Source: Closterium sp. NIES-65
Lineage: Eukaryota; Streptophyta; Zygnematophyceae; Desmidiales; Closteriaceae
Reading direction: 5' to 3'
NCBI GenBank assembly: GCA_948144175.1
Contig: CANXME010002106.1
Location: forward strand, 124,001-188,000
Length of the DNA stretch: 64,000 bases
This document shows positions 48,369 through 60,569 of the stretch, piece after piece. Position numbers and translations under genes: made by a program. Under the pieces are notes generated by a model. It was not told the origin of the DNA, made no database searches, and saw only the letters and a list, made by a program, of their open reading frames with translations. Each line of letters opens with the position of its first letter. Within the stretch, counting starts at the first letter, position 1.

Positions 48369-51300
48369 ATGGCTACCCCCAGTGTTCTCGCTTTTGACGC
48401 TGAGAGCCGGGCCGTTGACTTTGACGTCTGGCTCGACGACCTGCAGCTTTTCCTACAGTGCGATAGGGCTGACGGCCTCTCCCTCTTTGACCTCACCTCT
48501 GGTGCCTCCCCTGCCCCCACTGCCACTGATGACGCCACTATTCGCTTGCAGTGGGCCACACGCGATGCTGCTGCACGTCTTGCTGTGCGTCGCCACCTGC
48601 CTGTCTCTGAGCGTGCGCACTTTAGCCAGTACAAGAGTGCTAAGACCTTGTACGACGCTGTAGTTGCACGCTACTCCTCCCCCGCCACTGCTGCACTGAG
48701 CCGCCTCATGCTGCCTTACCTCTTTCCTGACCTTGCTGCCTTTGCCACAGTCGCTGACCTCATTACGCACCTCCGCTCTAGTGACACTCGCTACCGCGCT
48801 GCGCTTCCTGCTGAGTTCTGCGCCAAGAACCCCCCTCCCATGTACATCACCCTCTACTACATAGTCACCTGCCTCCCTGACTCCCTTCGCGCAGTCAGGG
48901 ACCACTTCCTCTCAGTCTGTCCCACCACCCTCACTGTTGACCTCCTCGAAAAGGACCTCCTTGCAGCGGAGAAGAGCATACTAGCTGTAGGAGTCTCTCG
49001 TGGTGACCCGCGCACCCCCATCTTTGAGGGGTGTTCCCCCTCCCCCCTGTTGCCCTCTGTTGCCTCTGCTGCTACGGTCGACCTCGTTGGCTTCGAGTCG
49101 GTCGGTGCGGCGTCTACCTCTAGTGGGAGGCGTCGCCCTAGCAAAGGCAAGGGGGGCAAGGGAGCTGGAGGAGCTAGCGGGGGCAGTGGAGGCGGCGGTG
49201 GAGGCGGAGGGGGGGGTGGGGGTGGTGGTGGAGGTGGTGGCGGGGGCGGAGGTGTCGGTGGCGGCAGTAGAGGCGGAGGCAGCGGCGGCGGTGGCGGTGG
49301 GAGTGGAGGCGGAAGCGGCGGTGGCGGCGGCAGTGGGCGTGGAGGTGGTGGCGGAGGTGGTGGAGGCGGCGGCGGAGGAGGTGGCGGAGGAGGTCGTGGC
49401 TCGTCGCAGCGGAGTGGCTCCAGTGGTGGTCAGCGCCAGCAGCAGCAGCACGGTCAGGAGACCCTCTCCACTCAGCAGCTTCGTGAGTGGTACGCTGCTC
49501 GTCAGAGGGGTGGGGGTCCTGGCCCGTGCACCTACGTCCTGCGCATTGGCGACCGTGCAGGTGAGCCGTGTGGGGGTCCGCACTCCACCCAGCGCTGCTT
49601 TGGCCGCCTGACTGACGCTTGGCGCCGCCAGTTCCCTGAGGCCTCTGAGATCCCTCGCTGGGGAGAGCTGTCTAGGGCAGGAGCAGCTATCTTTGATCTT
49701 GACTTTGATGCTATTCTTCGTGCCATGTATGCTGTGACTATTAGTGAGGAGGGTGACTGTTACCGGTGTTTCACGCCCGACCCGGGCATTGGTACTGCTG
49801 CTCTAGGTGCTGTTGAGGCTACTGTTCTAGGTGCTAGTGAGGCTGCTGCTCTAGGTGCCTGTGCGTCTGCTTCCTCAGGTGCTGGTGAGTCTGCTCTCTC
49901 AGGTACCGCGTTAGTTCAGGCCTCCCACACCTTTACACTTGACTCGGGGGCGTCTCGCTCCTTCTTTCGCGACCGCACCACACTCACGCCGCTTAGTCGG
50001 CCAGTGGCGGTCTCCCTGGCAGACCCCTCTGGGGGTCCTGTTCTCGCTCACTACTCCACTGTCCTTCCGTGCCCTGCGGTCCCGTCTGGCTCCCTGTCGG
50101 GTTTGTACCTCCCCTCGTTCTCTACGAACCTGGTGGCGGGTGCTGACCTACAGGATGGCGGGGTTGACCAGTTCACCCCTGCGCGCCGACGGGAGACCCA
50201 CTGCACGGACGCGGACACGGGCCGACACCTGGCCATGTTTACACGTCGGCCGGGGTCGAGCCTATACACACTCACTGTTCCGTCTCCTCCTCCTCCTACG
50301 TCTGGTCAGGTACCTGCGTCGGGTCAGGTGTTTGCTGCAGCGTCCAGGTCTGGTCCTGAGTCTGCCCCCTGCTCGTGTCGCCTCCTGTCCCACGAGACCC
50401 TCCTGTGGCACCACCGCATGGGTCACCCCTCCCTGCTTCGTCTCCGAAGCATGGCCTCCCGTCTCCTTGTCTCAGGTCTTCCCCGGTCCCTCCCTCCCCT
50501 TCCTCCGGGGCCTGGCCCTCCCTGTGTCCCCTGTGTCAAGGGTCGCCTGCGGGCTACCCCTCACTCCTCCTCCTTTCCTCCGACAGAGGCCCCGCTGCAG
50601 ACACTTCACATGGACGTGTGGGGCCCAGCCCGCGTCCGTGGGCAGGGTCACGAGCGCTACTTCCTGCTGGTAGTTGACGACTGCTCGCGTTACACCACAG
50701 TCTTCCCCTTGCGCAGCAAGGGTGATGTCACTGAGGTGTTGATCGACTGGATCCGCGCAACTCGTCTCCAGCTCAGGAAGAGTTTCGGTTCGGACTTTCC
50801 TGTTCTGCGTCTGCACTCGGACAGAGGCGGAGAGTTCTCCTCTGGCCTTCTGCGAGCCTACTGTCGGGCACGAGGCATCCGCTAGAGCTTCACGCTTGCG
50901 GACTCCCCACAGCAGAATGGGATTGCTGAGCGCCACATTGGCATGGTCATGGATGTCGCCCGTACGCCCATGGTGCATGCGGCTGCCCCCCATTTTCTGT
51001 GGCCGTTTGCGGTTCGGTACGCGGCGCATCAGATAAACCTTCAGCCCAGGGTCTCCAGGCCGGAGACCTCCCCAGCTCTGCTGTGGACGGGGAAGGTTGG
51101 CGATGCGTCGGCGTTCCGTGTCTGGGGATCTAGGGCGTTTGTCCGCGACTTGTCTGCGGACAAGCTGTCCCGTCGTGCTGCTCCTTGTGTCTTCTTGGGT
51201 TTCCCCCCTAACGCACCTGGGTGGCAGTTCTACCACCCCATCTCTCGCCGTGTTCTGTCCTCCCATGACGTCACGTTCGACGAGTCGGTCCCCTTCTACC

Positions 51301-54282
51301 GCCTCTTCCCCTACCGCACTCCGTCCCTCCCCCCGCCGCCCGTCTTCCTGGTACCAGGTCCCCCCCCCGGTAGACCCCCTCCCCCCTCAGGGTCCTGCCC
51401 CTTCAGGTGTGTCTCAGGTAGACGCGGTTGAGCCTGTCAAGGTCACTTGTGACTCTGGTGCTGCTGAGGGTGCGGAGCCTGGGGGTGCGGGGCTTGGGGG
51501 TGCTGGGCCTGGGGGTGCTGAGCCTGGGGGTGCGGAGCCTGGAGGTGCTGCACCTGGGGGTGCTGCGCCTGGAGTTGCTGAGTCTGGGGGTGCTGAGCCT
51601 ACTGGTGCTGTTCCTGGCGGTTCTCCGAGTCCTTCTTCTCGCCGGGATCAGCTCTCTCCACTGGAGCTGCGTGAGTGGTTTGCCCGGCGTTGTAGGCGAG
51701 CTGCTGGAGCTGGCGGTGCTGCGGGTACTGGAGGTTCTACTGCTACTGAGGGAGCTGGTGCCCCGGGTCCCGGAGGTGCTCGTACTGGGAGTACTAGAGC
51801 TGCCGGGCCTGGGGGTGCCTCTGGAGCTGGCGCTGCTGCGAGTGGTGGCGCTGAGGCGACTACTGGCGGTCCTGCTGAGAGTTCTTCTGGCGCTGCTGGA
51901 GGTCCTGGGGTTGGAGCTGCTGCTGGTGCTGGTGCTGCCGCTGGGAATGCTGGTGCTGTTGCGGAGGCTACTGCTGGCGGTCCTGCTGAGAGTACTACTG
52001 GTGCTGCTGGTGGTGCTGGCGTTGGAGCTGCGACTGGTGCTGGTGCTGCCGCTGGAGGTGCTGGTGCTGTCCCTGCTGTGTCTGGAGTCGCTGCGCGGCC
52101 TCGGCCGTACTTCGTTCCGCTCCTTCAGCAGGTTCTTGGTCTCCCGTCTTCCTCTGGTCCGTCTCCTCCCCTAGCGTGTCCACAGCCTGTCCAGTCACAG
52201 CTACAGCTACAGCCCGGCTCCCCACTGCCTGCTCCGTCTTCCTACACTGGTCCTACTGGAGGTCTTGCTGAGCGTCGTGAGCCTGCGTCTCGGCCTGCGT
52301 CGCCTGTCCGTGCTGCTCGCCCTAGTGGTCGCGGTTCGCGTCAGCGTCCTCCTCTTGTCCCTGGCACGCATAGGATGTCTCTGCGTCCGTCCACTGCTCC
52401 TCTGCGTGCCCCTTTGCCTTCTCCTCATGAGTCTTCTCTTCCTGCTCTTTCCGACCCGGAGTCGGACTCTCTTCGTGCTACAAGTCCTACTGTCACGCGT
52501 CTTCTTGCTACTGTTGTCACTGACCCTTCCTTTGAGTCAGCTGCTGCGTCTGCCTTGGTTGCTGAGCTGGTCAACTTTGCTGCCGCGTGTCGTCTAGACT
52601 ACGCCGCCAGTCTTGTTGCTGTGTCTGAGTCTGCTGCGTCTGCGTCTGCTGAGTCTGCGTCTGCCTGTCCTCCGTCCGTCGGGGGTGACTGTGCTCTTCG
52701 CACGGACGTCCTTGAGGACAGGCAGGAGGAGTTCCAGTGCTTTGCCGGCGCTTTGCCCTATCTCGTCTCCATGCTTGTTGCCCCTGAAGGAGACCCGGAT
52801 GCTCTAGACATCCCGACCCCACGCTCTTACGCAGAGGCGATGGCCGGTCCTTACTCCTCTCAGTGGCAGTCAGCCATGGACGCAGAGATGGCTTCCTGGA
52901 AGTCCACAGGCACCTACGTCGACGAGGTTCCCCCACCTGGGGCGAACATCGTCAGTGGCAAGTGGATTTTCAGGGTGAAGCGGCCGCCGGGTTCTCTGCC
53001 TGTCTTCAAGGCGCGGTACGTGGCTCGTGGCTTCAGTCAGCGGCAGGGAGTTGACTTCTTCCAGACCTTCTCCCCGACCCCGAAGATGACCACTCTTCGG
53101 GTTTTGATGCACGTCGCTGCTCAGCGTGACTACGAGCTCCACTCTCTTGACTTTAGCACAGCTTTCTTGCAGGGCAGTCTGCACGAGGAGATCTGGCTGC
53201 GCCGCCCTCCTCGCTTCACTGGGTCGTTCCCTCCTGGTACCCAGTGGAGCCTCCGGCGGCCAGTCTACGGTCTCCGCCAGGCGCCGCGCGAGTGGCACGA
53301 CACACTGAGGACTACGCTTGCGGCTCTTGGGTTCGCTCCCTCTACTGCTGACCCGTCGCTGTTTCTACGCACCGACACCTCGCTGCCGCCGTTCTACATC
53401 CTCGTGTACGTCGACGACTTGGTCTTTGCCACTGCGGACACTGCCGCATTCACCCGCGTCAAGTCCGAGCTGCAGAAGAGACACACGTGCACAGACCTGG
53501 GTGAACTGACAAGCTATCTTGGCTTGCGGATCACCCGGGACAGAGCACGCCGCATCATTACTCTGACTCAGTCACACATGGTGCAGCAGGTCCTTCAGCG
53601 CTTCGGCTTCACGTACTCCTCGCCTCAGTCCACTCCTCTGCCTACGGGATACTCGCTCTCAGCTCTGCCTTCGGATGAGTCCGTAGAGCCGAGTGGCCCG
53701 TATCCAGAGCTTGTGGGCTGCCTCATGTACCTGATGACCTACACTCGACCTGACCTTGCATACCCTCTCAGCATCTTAGCACGCTATGTCGCTCCCGGCC
53801 GTCACCGGAAGGAGCACATGGATGCAGCTAAGAGGGTGTTGCGCTACTTGTGCAGTACATCGGGCATGGGGCTAGTGCTTGGAGGGCGAGACCGGCCTAT
53901 TCTCACTGGGCACTCAGACGCTTCTTGGGTAGACGACCAGGCTACTCAGCGGTCGTCTCAGGGTTACACCTTCAGTCTTGGCTCTGGCTCTGTCTCTTGG
54001 CGTTCTACTCGCTCTTCTTCTGTTCTCAGCTCCAGTTGCGAGGCTGAGATCTACGCCACGGCCATGGCTGCCCAGGAGCTTCGCTGGCTCACGTACCTGC
54101 TGACTGACCTTGGAGAGCGGCCTCGTTCTCCTCCAGTGCTGTACGTCGACAACAAGGCAACCATTGCCTTGTGTGAGGAGCACAGACTGGAGCACAGGAC
54201 GAAGCACATTGCTCTGCGCTACTTCCTTGCTCGAGAGCTACAGCAGCGTGGTCAGCTTCGTCTGCGTTACGTTGCCACTTAG
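48369..54282 (+). CDS. gag-pol region of third Ty1/copia element
   Basis: Gag begins MATPSVLAFDAESRAVDFDV. It has a copia-type gag domain (LQFLQC-like start, TAALSRLMLPYLF) and a very long poly-Gly stretch (about 49160-49400). Then follow protease (LDSGASRSFF, near 49940), GAG-pre-integrase (HHRMGHPSLLRL), integrase (HMDVWGPARV, VDDCSRYTTV, SPQQNGIAERH), an Ala/Gly-rich linker, reverse transcriptase (KARYVARGFSQRQG, YVDDLVFA) and RNase H (SSSCEAEIYA). Fossil part with about two interruptions. Confidence 0.92.
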
Positions 54283-54612
54283 GCCAACAGTGCTGATGTG
54301 TTCACCAAGGCACTTCCGCCTTGTGACCATCAGCGCTTTTGCACTCTACTTGGTCTTGTGCCCACTGGGCCTCACTTGCTTACCTCTTGACCTTGCTTGT
54401 ACTGTTGCATATATATATACCTGCTCTTTCTTGTTTAGGACTGTTATATATATATATGCTCTGCTGCATGTGAACTGGCCTTGTGGCCTTGAACTTGTGC
54501 TCGGAATTTGTGTGGCATCCTTGAGATCCACCCTGAGCTTGCTTTACTTTGTTTTGCTTTTCTTGACTGGTCTTGTGACCCCTTGTTCTCCCCCACTTCG
54601 CCTATGGGGGTG
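54283..54612 (+). other. Untranslated 3' region of third Ty1/copia element
   Basis: Lies between RNase H and the 3' LTR. It contains (ta)n words near 54407 and 54447 and ends in the polypurine stretch atgggggtg. Confidence 0.7.
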
Positions 54613-54756
54613 TGTCAAACATATATTTATATGTTAGGATTATATGTTAGGCTTAGTGGGGTTGACTCTAGGGGGTTATTTCCTTGGGGTTTTGTACTCT
54701 CGACTCTTCCTTCCTTAGTCAATTTTTCTCTCGATCCTTACCTAGTGACTCCAAGA
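54613..54756 (+). repeat. 3' LTR of third Ty1/copia element
   Basis: No difference seen from the 5' LTR; followed by the target duplication tcctt. Confidence 0.95.
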
Positions 54757-56660
54757 TCCTTGCCCCTCCTCACACCTGTCCCTACCCTAACCTTCCACCT
54801 GCCCTTTCTCCCTCCTCAACCCTCCTGCTCCATCCCCTGCTCCCCCTTCATCCACCCCTCGCCTCGTTTCCGTCAAACCCAATCCACGCGCATCCTCACC
54901 TCCCTCTCCCCCTCCCCTCCCCACTCCGCCCCCCCTTCCCCCTCGCGCGGCCGCCCGTCGCTGCAGCCCCATATGCACTCCCCGTCCTAGTGGCGTGCAA
55001 GCCGATTTCCGCGGATTCTCGCGGAGGCGGCGGTACAGGCGCGCACAGCGGGACTTGCGGTGGTATCGGTGACGTTGGCGCCGGCGGCGGGGGCGACCGG
55101 CTTCCACCGCCTCTTCGCGCTGCCGCGGCTCCGACCTGTGCTGCTCGCAACGATGGTGCTGCCTCCGCCACTGCCGCCGCCGTCGCCGCCGCTATCTCGG
55201 CCGCTTCCGCCGCCGCACGCGCGCGCTTGCCCCACCCGGCATTGCCTCTTCTTCTCGCACGTCTGCTGCCGCGGCTCTCCGCCATCGCGAAACAGCTTTT
55301 GTGGCCTTATCATGGTCCACTGTTTCTTTTTCGCCGTAGACCGTCGCTCGCGGTTTCGTCGCCGCCGTCCGTCGCTCTTTCATCGCAGTCCGTCGCGTTC
55401 TCTGTCGCGGACCCTCCCTCGCGTCACTGTCCGTTGCTCTCTCATCGCCGTACGTCGCGCTATGTTCGTTGCCTGTCTGTCGCTCTGATTATGCAGCGAT
55501 TGCGCCACTACTTAACGCTCCAAACCTCCTTCAATTGCCAATATAGTATCGCCACCGTATCATGACGTCTCTCAATAAATGTCAAGCTTGGACCTCCTGT
55601 TTGCCCACCCGCCATTGCTGCTGCTCCTCGCGCCTCTGCTGTCGCGGCTCTCCGCCATCGAAATCGGCTCTTCTCGCTCTCGTCGCCCTGTTCGTCGCTT
55701 CGACGCGACGACTATCGATCCACTACCTTACTCCTACAGAACCTGGAAGTGGCCATTGCTGGATGGTGGTGTGACGAAATGTGTGCTACGCTATACCAAC
55801 AGTTAGAGCGTGTAACTTTTTTCCGAACCACGGTCCGTACTTGGGACTGTTCGGACGGCAGACGTGGTTACTATTTTCGACACTCTTCGTATGGCTGTTC
55901 GCGAGGTCCTTGGCGACGTTGCAGGCGTACGGACGGAATGTGACACTTTTTAACATTTCTGGCGGATATTTCCGTCCGTTCACTGTCCGTACGGGACTCG
56001 TCTGGACAAATGTCCAAAACCTTCCGAACCGACGCTGTCCGTACGGTTTGAGAAGCTGGTCCGGACATTTAACGGTTCGTAAAAAAGTTAGGAGCTTACA
56101 GGCTAGAAACCTACAGGACTGAATGCTCAACGAATGTGAGAGGAGGGAAAATATAGGCAGAGCTGAGCTAGGCGAGAACAGCAGGGTAAACCAGGCTCAG
56201 AAGTTGGCGAAAGGTGCGGTGGCGAAACGGAAGTGGTTCGGGCCGAAATTATAGGCCGAACCGTTTGAAGCGAACTCCTCGGAACATACGGTACAAGCTT
56301 TAGAAAACCTACAGGTACAAAATATAATTCCTTGTGCAAATCTGCGTATTGAACAGAGTTTTAGGTAAAACTTTTATTTCTCCGCAGATTCTACCATCGC
56401 TTAATTGCGATCCATTCACATGCTACAACAGATGCAAACTTATCTAGTGTAGCGCAATTGCGCAACGTACATATCACCGCATATCGTATTATAAACGAAG
56501 TGGCAAGCAACCAAAACTGCCTGCATTGACTCGGCATTTGACTGTAGCAAGCCTTGGATGCAATCTGTCTGGTGGACCTCTTGTGTTGCCCCAGCAGAAT
56601 TCATTTCCTGCATGGCAGAGATGGTGGTGGGAGTGAGACGGTAGTGGGAGTGAGATGGTC
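54757..56660. repeat. Large-unit repeat, shared block, copy 3, right part
   Basis: Continues the block beyond the copia insertion: ccgatttccgcggattctcg at 55002, the Ser/Arg-coding-like stretch, a second internal copy of the ctgctgtcgcggctctccgc region (55590-55720), gagctaggcgagaac, cggaagtggttcgggccgaa and catggcagagatggtggtgg. It matches copies 1 and 2. A private insertion of cggtccgtac / ccgtacgg words lies at 55820-56080. Confidence 0.85.
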
Positions 56661-56689
56661 GTGGGAGCACGGTGGCGATTTGCCCCTCT

Positions 56690-57455
56690 CTGGCCCCATC
56701 ATATCCCCATCAGCCCATCATTGCTCTCATATCCCCATCATATCCCCATCAGCCCATCATATCCCCACCATATCCCCATCATATCCCCATCAGCCCATCA
56801 TATCCCCACCATATCCCCACCATATCCCCATCAGCCCATCATCTCCCCACCATATCCCCACCAAATCCCCATCAGCCCATCATATCCCCACCATATCCCC
56901 AACATATCCCCATCAGCCCATCATATCCCCACCATATCCCCATCAGCCCATCAGCTCCCCACCATATCCCCACCATATCCCCATCAGCCCATCATATCCC
57001 TACCATATCCCCATCATATCCCCATCAGCCCATCATATCCCCACCATATCCCCATCAGCCCATCATCTCCCCACCATATCCCCACCATATCCCCATCAGC
57101 CCATCAGCTCCCCACCATATCCCCACCATATCCCCATCAGCCCATCATATCCCCACCATATTCCCACCATATCCCCATCAGCCCATCATATCCCCACCAT
57201 ATCCCCATCATATCCCCACCATATCCCCATCAGCCCATCATATTCCCACCATATCCCCATCATATCCCCACCATATCCCCATCATATCCCCATCATATCC
57301 CCATCATATCCCCATCATATCCCCATCATATCCCCATCATATCCCCATCATATCCCCATCATATCCCCATCATATCCCCCATCATATCCCCATCATATCC
57401 CCATCATATCCCCATCATATCCCCATCATATCCCCACCATATCTCCATCAGCCAG
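56690..57455. repeat. 11-bp minisatellite (atatccccatc), about 70 units
   Basis: Units of atatccccatc or atatccccacc with interspersed agcccatc. It reads open in all three plus frames as PSYPHHIPIIS-like peptide, which is a repeat effect and not a gene. Confidence 0.97.
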
Positions 57456-57459
57456 TGCG

Positions 57460-57685
57460 CCCCAAGGGTGTGCATACAGCCCCGGCGCTTTCTTCCCAGC
57501 ACTCACGCACCAATTGCCTCCTTCCCACTTTCACCTCCCCCCATAACCCCGTCCCCCTCTCTGCCTCAGCCAGCACGCTCTTGAGCAGCCTGCGGACCCC
57601 AATGCTGTACAGGTGAGGGCAAGCAAGTGAAGTTACTACAGTTGATAAGCAAAGAGAAAACATCTCAGCTGCGGTAGCCGGCAGT
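57460..57685. other. Spacer of unit 3
   Basis: No gene that I can support; it probably lies downstream of exon B on the minus strand. Confidence 0.4.
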
Positions 57686-57687
57686 AA

Positions 57688-58215
57688 CCTTGGTGAGGCG
57701 GTGGCGGGACAACGCACGAGCACTTGAATACTGCGCGCATTACCCCTCACACATGCGCTCATGGGATAAGACCCACAGGCAACCTCAGTGGTATCTGTAG
57801 CACCAATTCCCCACCTCGCCCTCTAGTCACCTTGACCTGACTTGCAGTCATCGAGGCAGTGGCTGAGAGAGGCACGCGCATGGGAATGTTGCATGCATCA
57901 CCCCTCACATGTGCACTTCATTCATTCCCCACCTCAACGTGTATTACCTAATAGCACAGCATCCCATCACGGGCCTTGTCCTACAGATTACACCTGATCA
58001 TTTTGCCTTCCTTCCGCCACCGCGCTCAGCACTGCCCACCTTGATTACATTGAACCAGCAGTATAGCCCACACCCTTTTTCCATTCCACTCTTCCCCCAT
58101 CCGCCTGGTCACATGGCATCACCTTAACCAGTCCCCCCATGCCCCACCTTCACCTGCACTCACCTTGTCTAGGCACAACCACATGGATTACCTCTCACAT
58201 ACATACTCTCAGGAT
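57688..58215 (-). pseudogene. Decayed copies of L7Ae-like exon B, unit 3
   Basis: Minus-strand blocks at 57688-57750 (SIQVLV then ALSRHRLTKV in two frames), 57835-57900 and about 58155-58210 match exon B of unit 2 and its surrounding intron words (acatgcgctcat, tattacctaatagcac). None is intact. Confidence 0.6.
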
Positions 58216-58344
58216 AGAACCAACAACAGACCACCAAAGCAAGAACCCCCTCCATTCCCCATCACATTTGGCCCCTTTTCCCAGCACAGCACACACACCC
58301 GTACACTACACCATGCTCACACCCCTTGCCATCACCCCCCACAC

Positions 58345-58642
58345 CTGCCCCAATCACCTCCTCCATATTAGGCGCCAGCACCATACAGACGTGTACAACC
58401 TAGCAACCATGACAACCCTTACCCTTTCTCTCACCTTCCATCACCCCCTCACCTGCCCCTCCCCCCCTCACCTGCCCCTTACCCCCTCACTTGCCCCTTC
58501 CCCCCTCACCTGCCCCTTACCCCCTCACTTGCCCCTTCCCCCCTCACCTGCTCCAGGCACCTCCACGATTGGCGCCAGCACCACACACTTGCCCCTCCCA
58601 CTGCGCACTGCCTGCCCCTGCCACAGTACTGTGTGTGTTACC
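58345..58642 (-). pseudogene. Two decayed copies of L7Ae-like exon A, unit 3
   Basis: Minus strand: 58345-58400 holds VVHVCMVLAPNMEEV and 58548-58640 holds GQAVRSGRGKCVVLAPIVE, both followed by donor-like gt. They flank a 19/38-bp ctcacctgccccttaccccc repeat (58435-58550). Confidence 0.65.
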
Positions 58643-58744
58643 TGGCAGCACCAACACCCCACAGCACTGTGTGTGTTACCTGGCAACACCAACACCCCAC
58701 AATGCTGTGTGTGTTACCTGGCAGCACCAACACCCCACAGTACT

Positions 58745-59012
58745 GTGTGTGTTACCAGAGCAGTACTCACTCGGCAGAGCAGCACTCACTCGGGAGAGCA
58801 GCACTCACTCGGGAGAGCAGCACTCACTCGCCAGAGCAGCACTCACTTGGGAGAGCAGCACTCACTCGCCAGAGCAGCACTCACTCGGGAGAGCAGCACT
58901 CACTCGCCAGAGCAGCACTCACTCGGGAGAGCAGCACTCACTCGCCCGAGCAGCACTCACTCGCCAGAGCAGCACTCACTCGCCAGAGCAGCACTCACTT
59001 TACAGCAAGGGC
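58745..59012. repeat. 19-bp minisatellite (gagcagcactcactcggga)
   Basis: About 14 units. The cactcac words match the donor side of the minus-strand exons (gtgagtg), suggesting that it grew from a splice-donor region. Confidence 0.93.
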
Positions 59013-59254
59013 GGTTGACGGCCTGGCTGGGCGGCATGTGAGGACAGTGGAAGGTGTGGATAAGGGCAATGAAGTGCAAGGAGAAGCAGCGAGGAGGGAG
59101 GTAGGAGATGAGAGGATAATTGAAGCTGCTTACACTTGGCCCTCCCAGCGCCACACACTTCTCTCCCACCACTCACCGTTTGCACCCTGCTGCTCTTACC
59201 TCTGCTGCTCTCTTTCCCCATGCATGCACGCACCCTCTCTTACCTGCCCCAGTC

Positions 59255-59312
59255 ACCTAGTGCATTCTAGGCGCCAGCACCTCGCACGAGTGCACGACCT
59301 GGCAACCATTCC
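59255..59312 (-). pseudogene. Further decayed copy of L7Ae-like exon A end, unit 3
   Basis: Minus strand: CQVVHSCEVLAPRMH, then a stop, recalling KCVVLAPNVEEV. Weak but in the right position and order. Confidence 0.45.
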
Positions 59313-59461
59313 AACCGTGCTGCTCTTACCTCTGCCGCTCTCTTTCCCCATGCATGCGTGCGTGCATGCGTGCAGGGCCACCACAAGCGCGTTGAGCTCA
59401 AGTGTCACCACCTGACGGGCGTACCGGGGGGGGAGGAAGGGAGACGAGGGGGGTGCTAGGC

Positions 59462-59553
59462 CAGCAGTGTGTGTGTTTGTGTGTGTGTGTGTGTGTGTGC
59501 GCTTGTGTGTGTGTGTGTGTGTGCTTGTGTGTGTGTGTGTGTGTGTGTGTGTG
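59462..59553. repeat. (GT)n microsatellite
   Basis: About 90 bases of tg repeats with cttg and cgct interruptions. Confidence 0.97.
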
Positions 59554-59755
59554 AACCAATGCATTTATCTCCCGATTCACCACTTGCTGGGCGTACCTGG
59601 GTGGGTGGAGGTGGGTAGAAAGAGGGGGCATAGGGGGATGGAGGGAGGAAAGAGGGAAGAGAGGGCGGGCCAGCGGTGTGTGCCTCAGTGAGTTCGCACC
59701 AGGGGAGGGGACCAAAACGCACTGAGCTCGGAAATTACCACTTGATGGGCGTACC

Positions 59756-59905
59756 TTCCTGGTGGGCGTACCTTCCTGGTGGGCGTACCTTCCTGGTCGG
59801 CGTACCTTCCTGGTGGGCGTACCTGGAGGGCGTATCTGCTGGGCGTACCTGGAGGGCGTATCTGGTGGGCGTACCTGGAGGGCGTATCTGCTGGGCGTAC
59901 CTGGG
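59756..59905. repeat. 16-18-bp tandem repeat of the exon Q acceptor edge
   Basis: tggtgggcgtaccttcc and tggagggcgtatctgc units, about nine. On the minus strand each contains ag|gtacgcccacca, the exon Q splice acceptor plus its first codons (YAHQ). Confidence 0.92.
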
Positions 59906-59929
59906 TGAGGAGGAGGGAGGTGGGCCAGC

Positions 59930-59975
59930 AGTGCAGTGCAGTGCAGTGCAGTGCAGTGTAGTGCAGTGCAGCAGC
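59930..59975. repeat. 5-bp microsatellite (gtgca)
   Basis: About eight units of gtgca directly inside the distal part of an exon Q copy. Confidence 0.95.
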
Positions 59976-60407
59976 GTGTTCAGCTTGGGGGTGACCACTT
60001 GGTGGTCCGTACCTTGGTGGGTGCAAGGGAGTGGGGAGGGAGAGAGAGGGAATGGAGGGAGGAGAGGGGGGCCAGGGAGGGGAGGGAGAAAGGGGGTTAA
60101 GGCAGCAGTGCAGCCAGCAACGCGTTCACCTCCAGTGAGGGGGGCCACGTGGTGGGCGTACCTGGGTTTGGCTTGGCCAGAGGTGAGGGATGGGCGACAG
60201 GAAGGAACGACGGACGGAAGGGAGGGTGTGAGGGACGGGGAAACTGGAGTTTGTGTGGCCAGCAGTGCGGCGGCAGCATTATGCTGGGCATGATGTAATG
60301 GGGTGGTGGTTGGGAAGAGAGATTTTGGGGCAGAGAGAGAAAGACACGAGGGAGTGGTGGGAGGGAGGAGGGCGGTGGCGGGAGGGAAGAAGGGGATACG
60401 GATGGAT

Positions 60408-60562
60408 CAGCAGGGCGGCCACAGCCACCAGTGTGTGTGTGTGTGTGTGTGTGTGTTCAACTTCAGTGCGAGTGCGAGTGTGAGTGTGAGTGCGAGTGCG
60501 AGTGTGAGTGTGAGTGCGAGTGCGAGTGTGAGTGTGAGCACCTGGTGGGAGTACCTGGGTGG
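60408..60562 (-). pseudogene. L7Ae-like exon Q copy split by a microsatellite, unit 3
   Basis: Minus strand: after acccag it reads YSHQVL, then a tract of tcacactcgcac hexamers (60465-60540), then LKLN, a (GT)n tract (60430-60455), then LVAVAALLIHPYP. The sequence left over is that of exon Q. Confidence 0.7.
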
Positions 60563-60569
60563 TTCGACG

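Larger units (their letters stand above)
46688..54756 (+). mobile_element. Ty1/copia LTR retrotransposon with short LTRs (third element)
   Basis: Two identical 144-bp LTRs (46688-46831 and 54613-54756), starting TGTCAAACATATA and ending CTCCAAGA, and a perfect 5-bp target duplication, tcctt (46683-46687 and 54757-54761). The primer-binding site tggtattaagagca directly follows the 5' LTR. The order is gag, protease (DSGAS), GAG-pre-integrase, integrase, reverse transcriptase, RNase H. Identical LTRs mean a very recent insertion. The coding part shows about two interruptions. It is a different lineage from the two elements at 7-21.5 kb. Confidence 0.96.
59380..60165 (-). pseudogene. Five serial copies of L7Ae-like exon Q, unit 3
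   Basis: Minus-strand blocks, each after an AG and starting tacgcc: 59380-59432 YARQVVTLELNALVVALHAR; 59550-59600 YAQQVVNREINALVHT; 59705-59750 YAHQVVISELSAFW; 59965-60018 HQVVTPKLNTLL with indels; 60108-60165 PSLEVNALLAALLP with an extra base at its start. All match the helix before the L7Ae domain. Confidence 0.65.

Noticed and set aside
56554-57616. Long open frames of more than 300 residues in three plus frames
   Set aside because: All three frames are translations of the same 11-bp repeat (PSYPHHIPIIS-like); 11 is not a multiple of three and no domain is present.
58139-59041. A 300-codon plus-strand gene
   Set aside because: Most of it is the 19-bp minisatellite and the antisense of the L7Ae-like exon copies.
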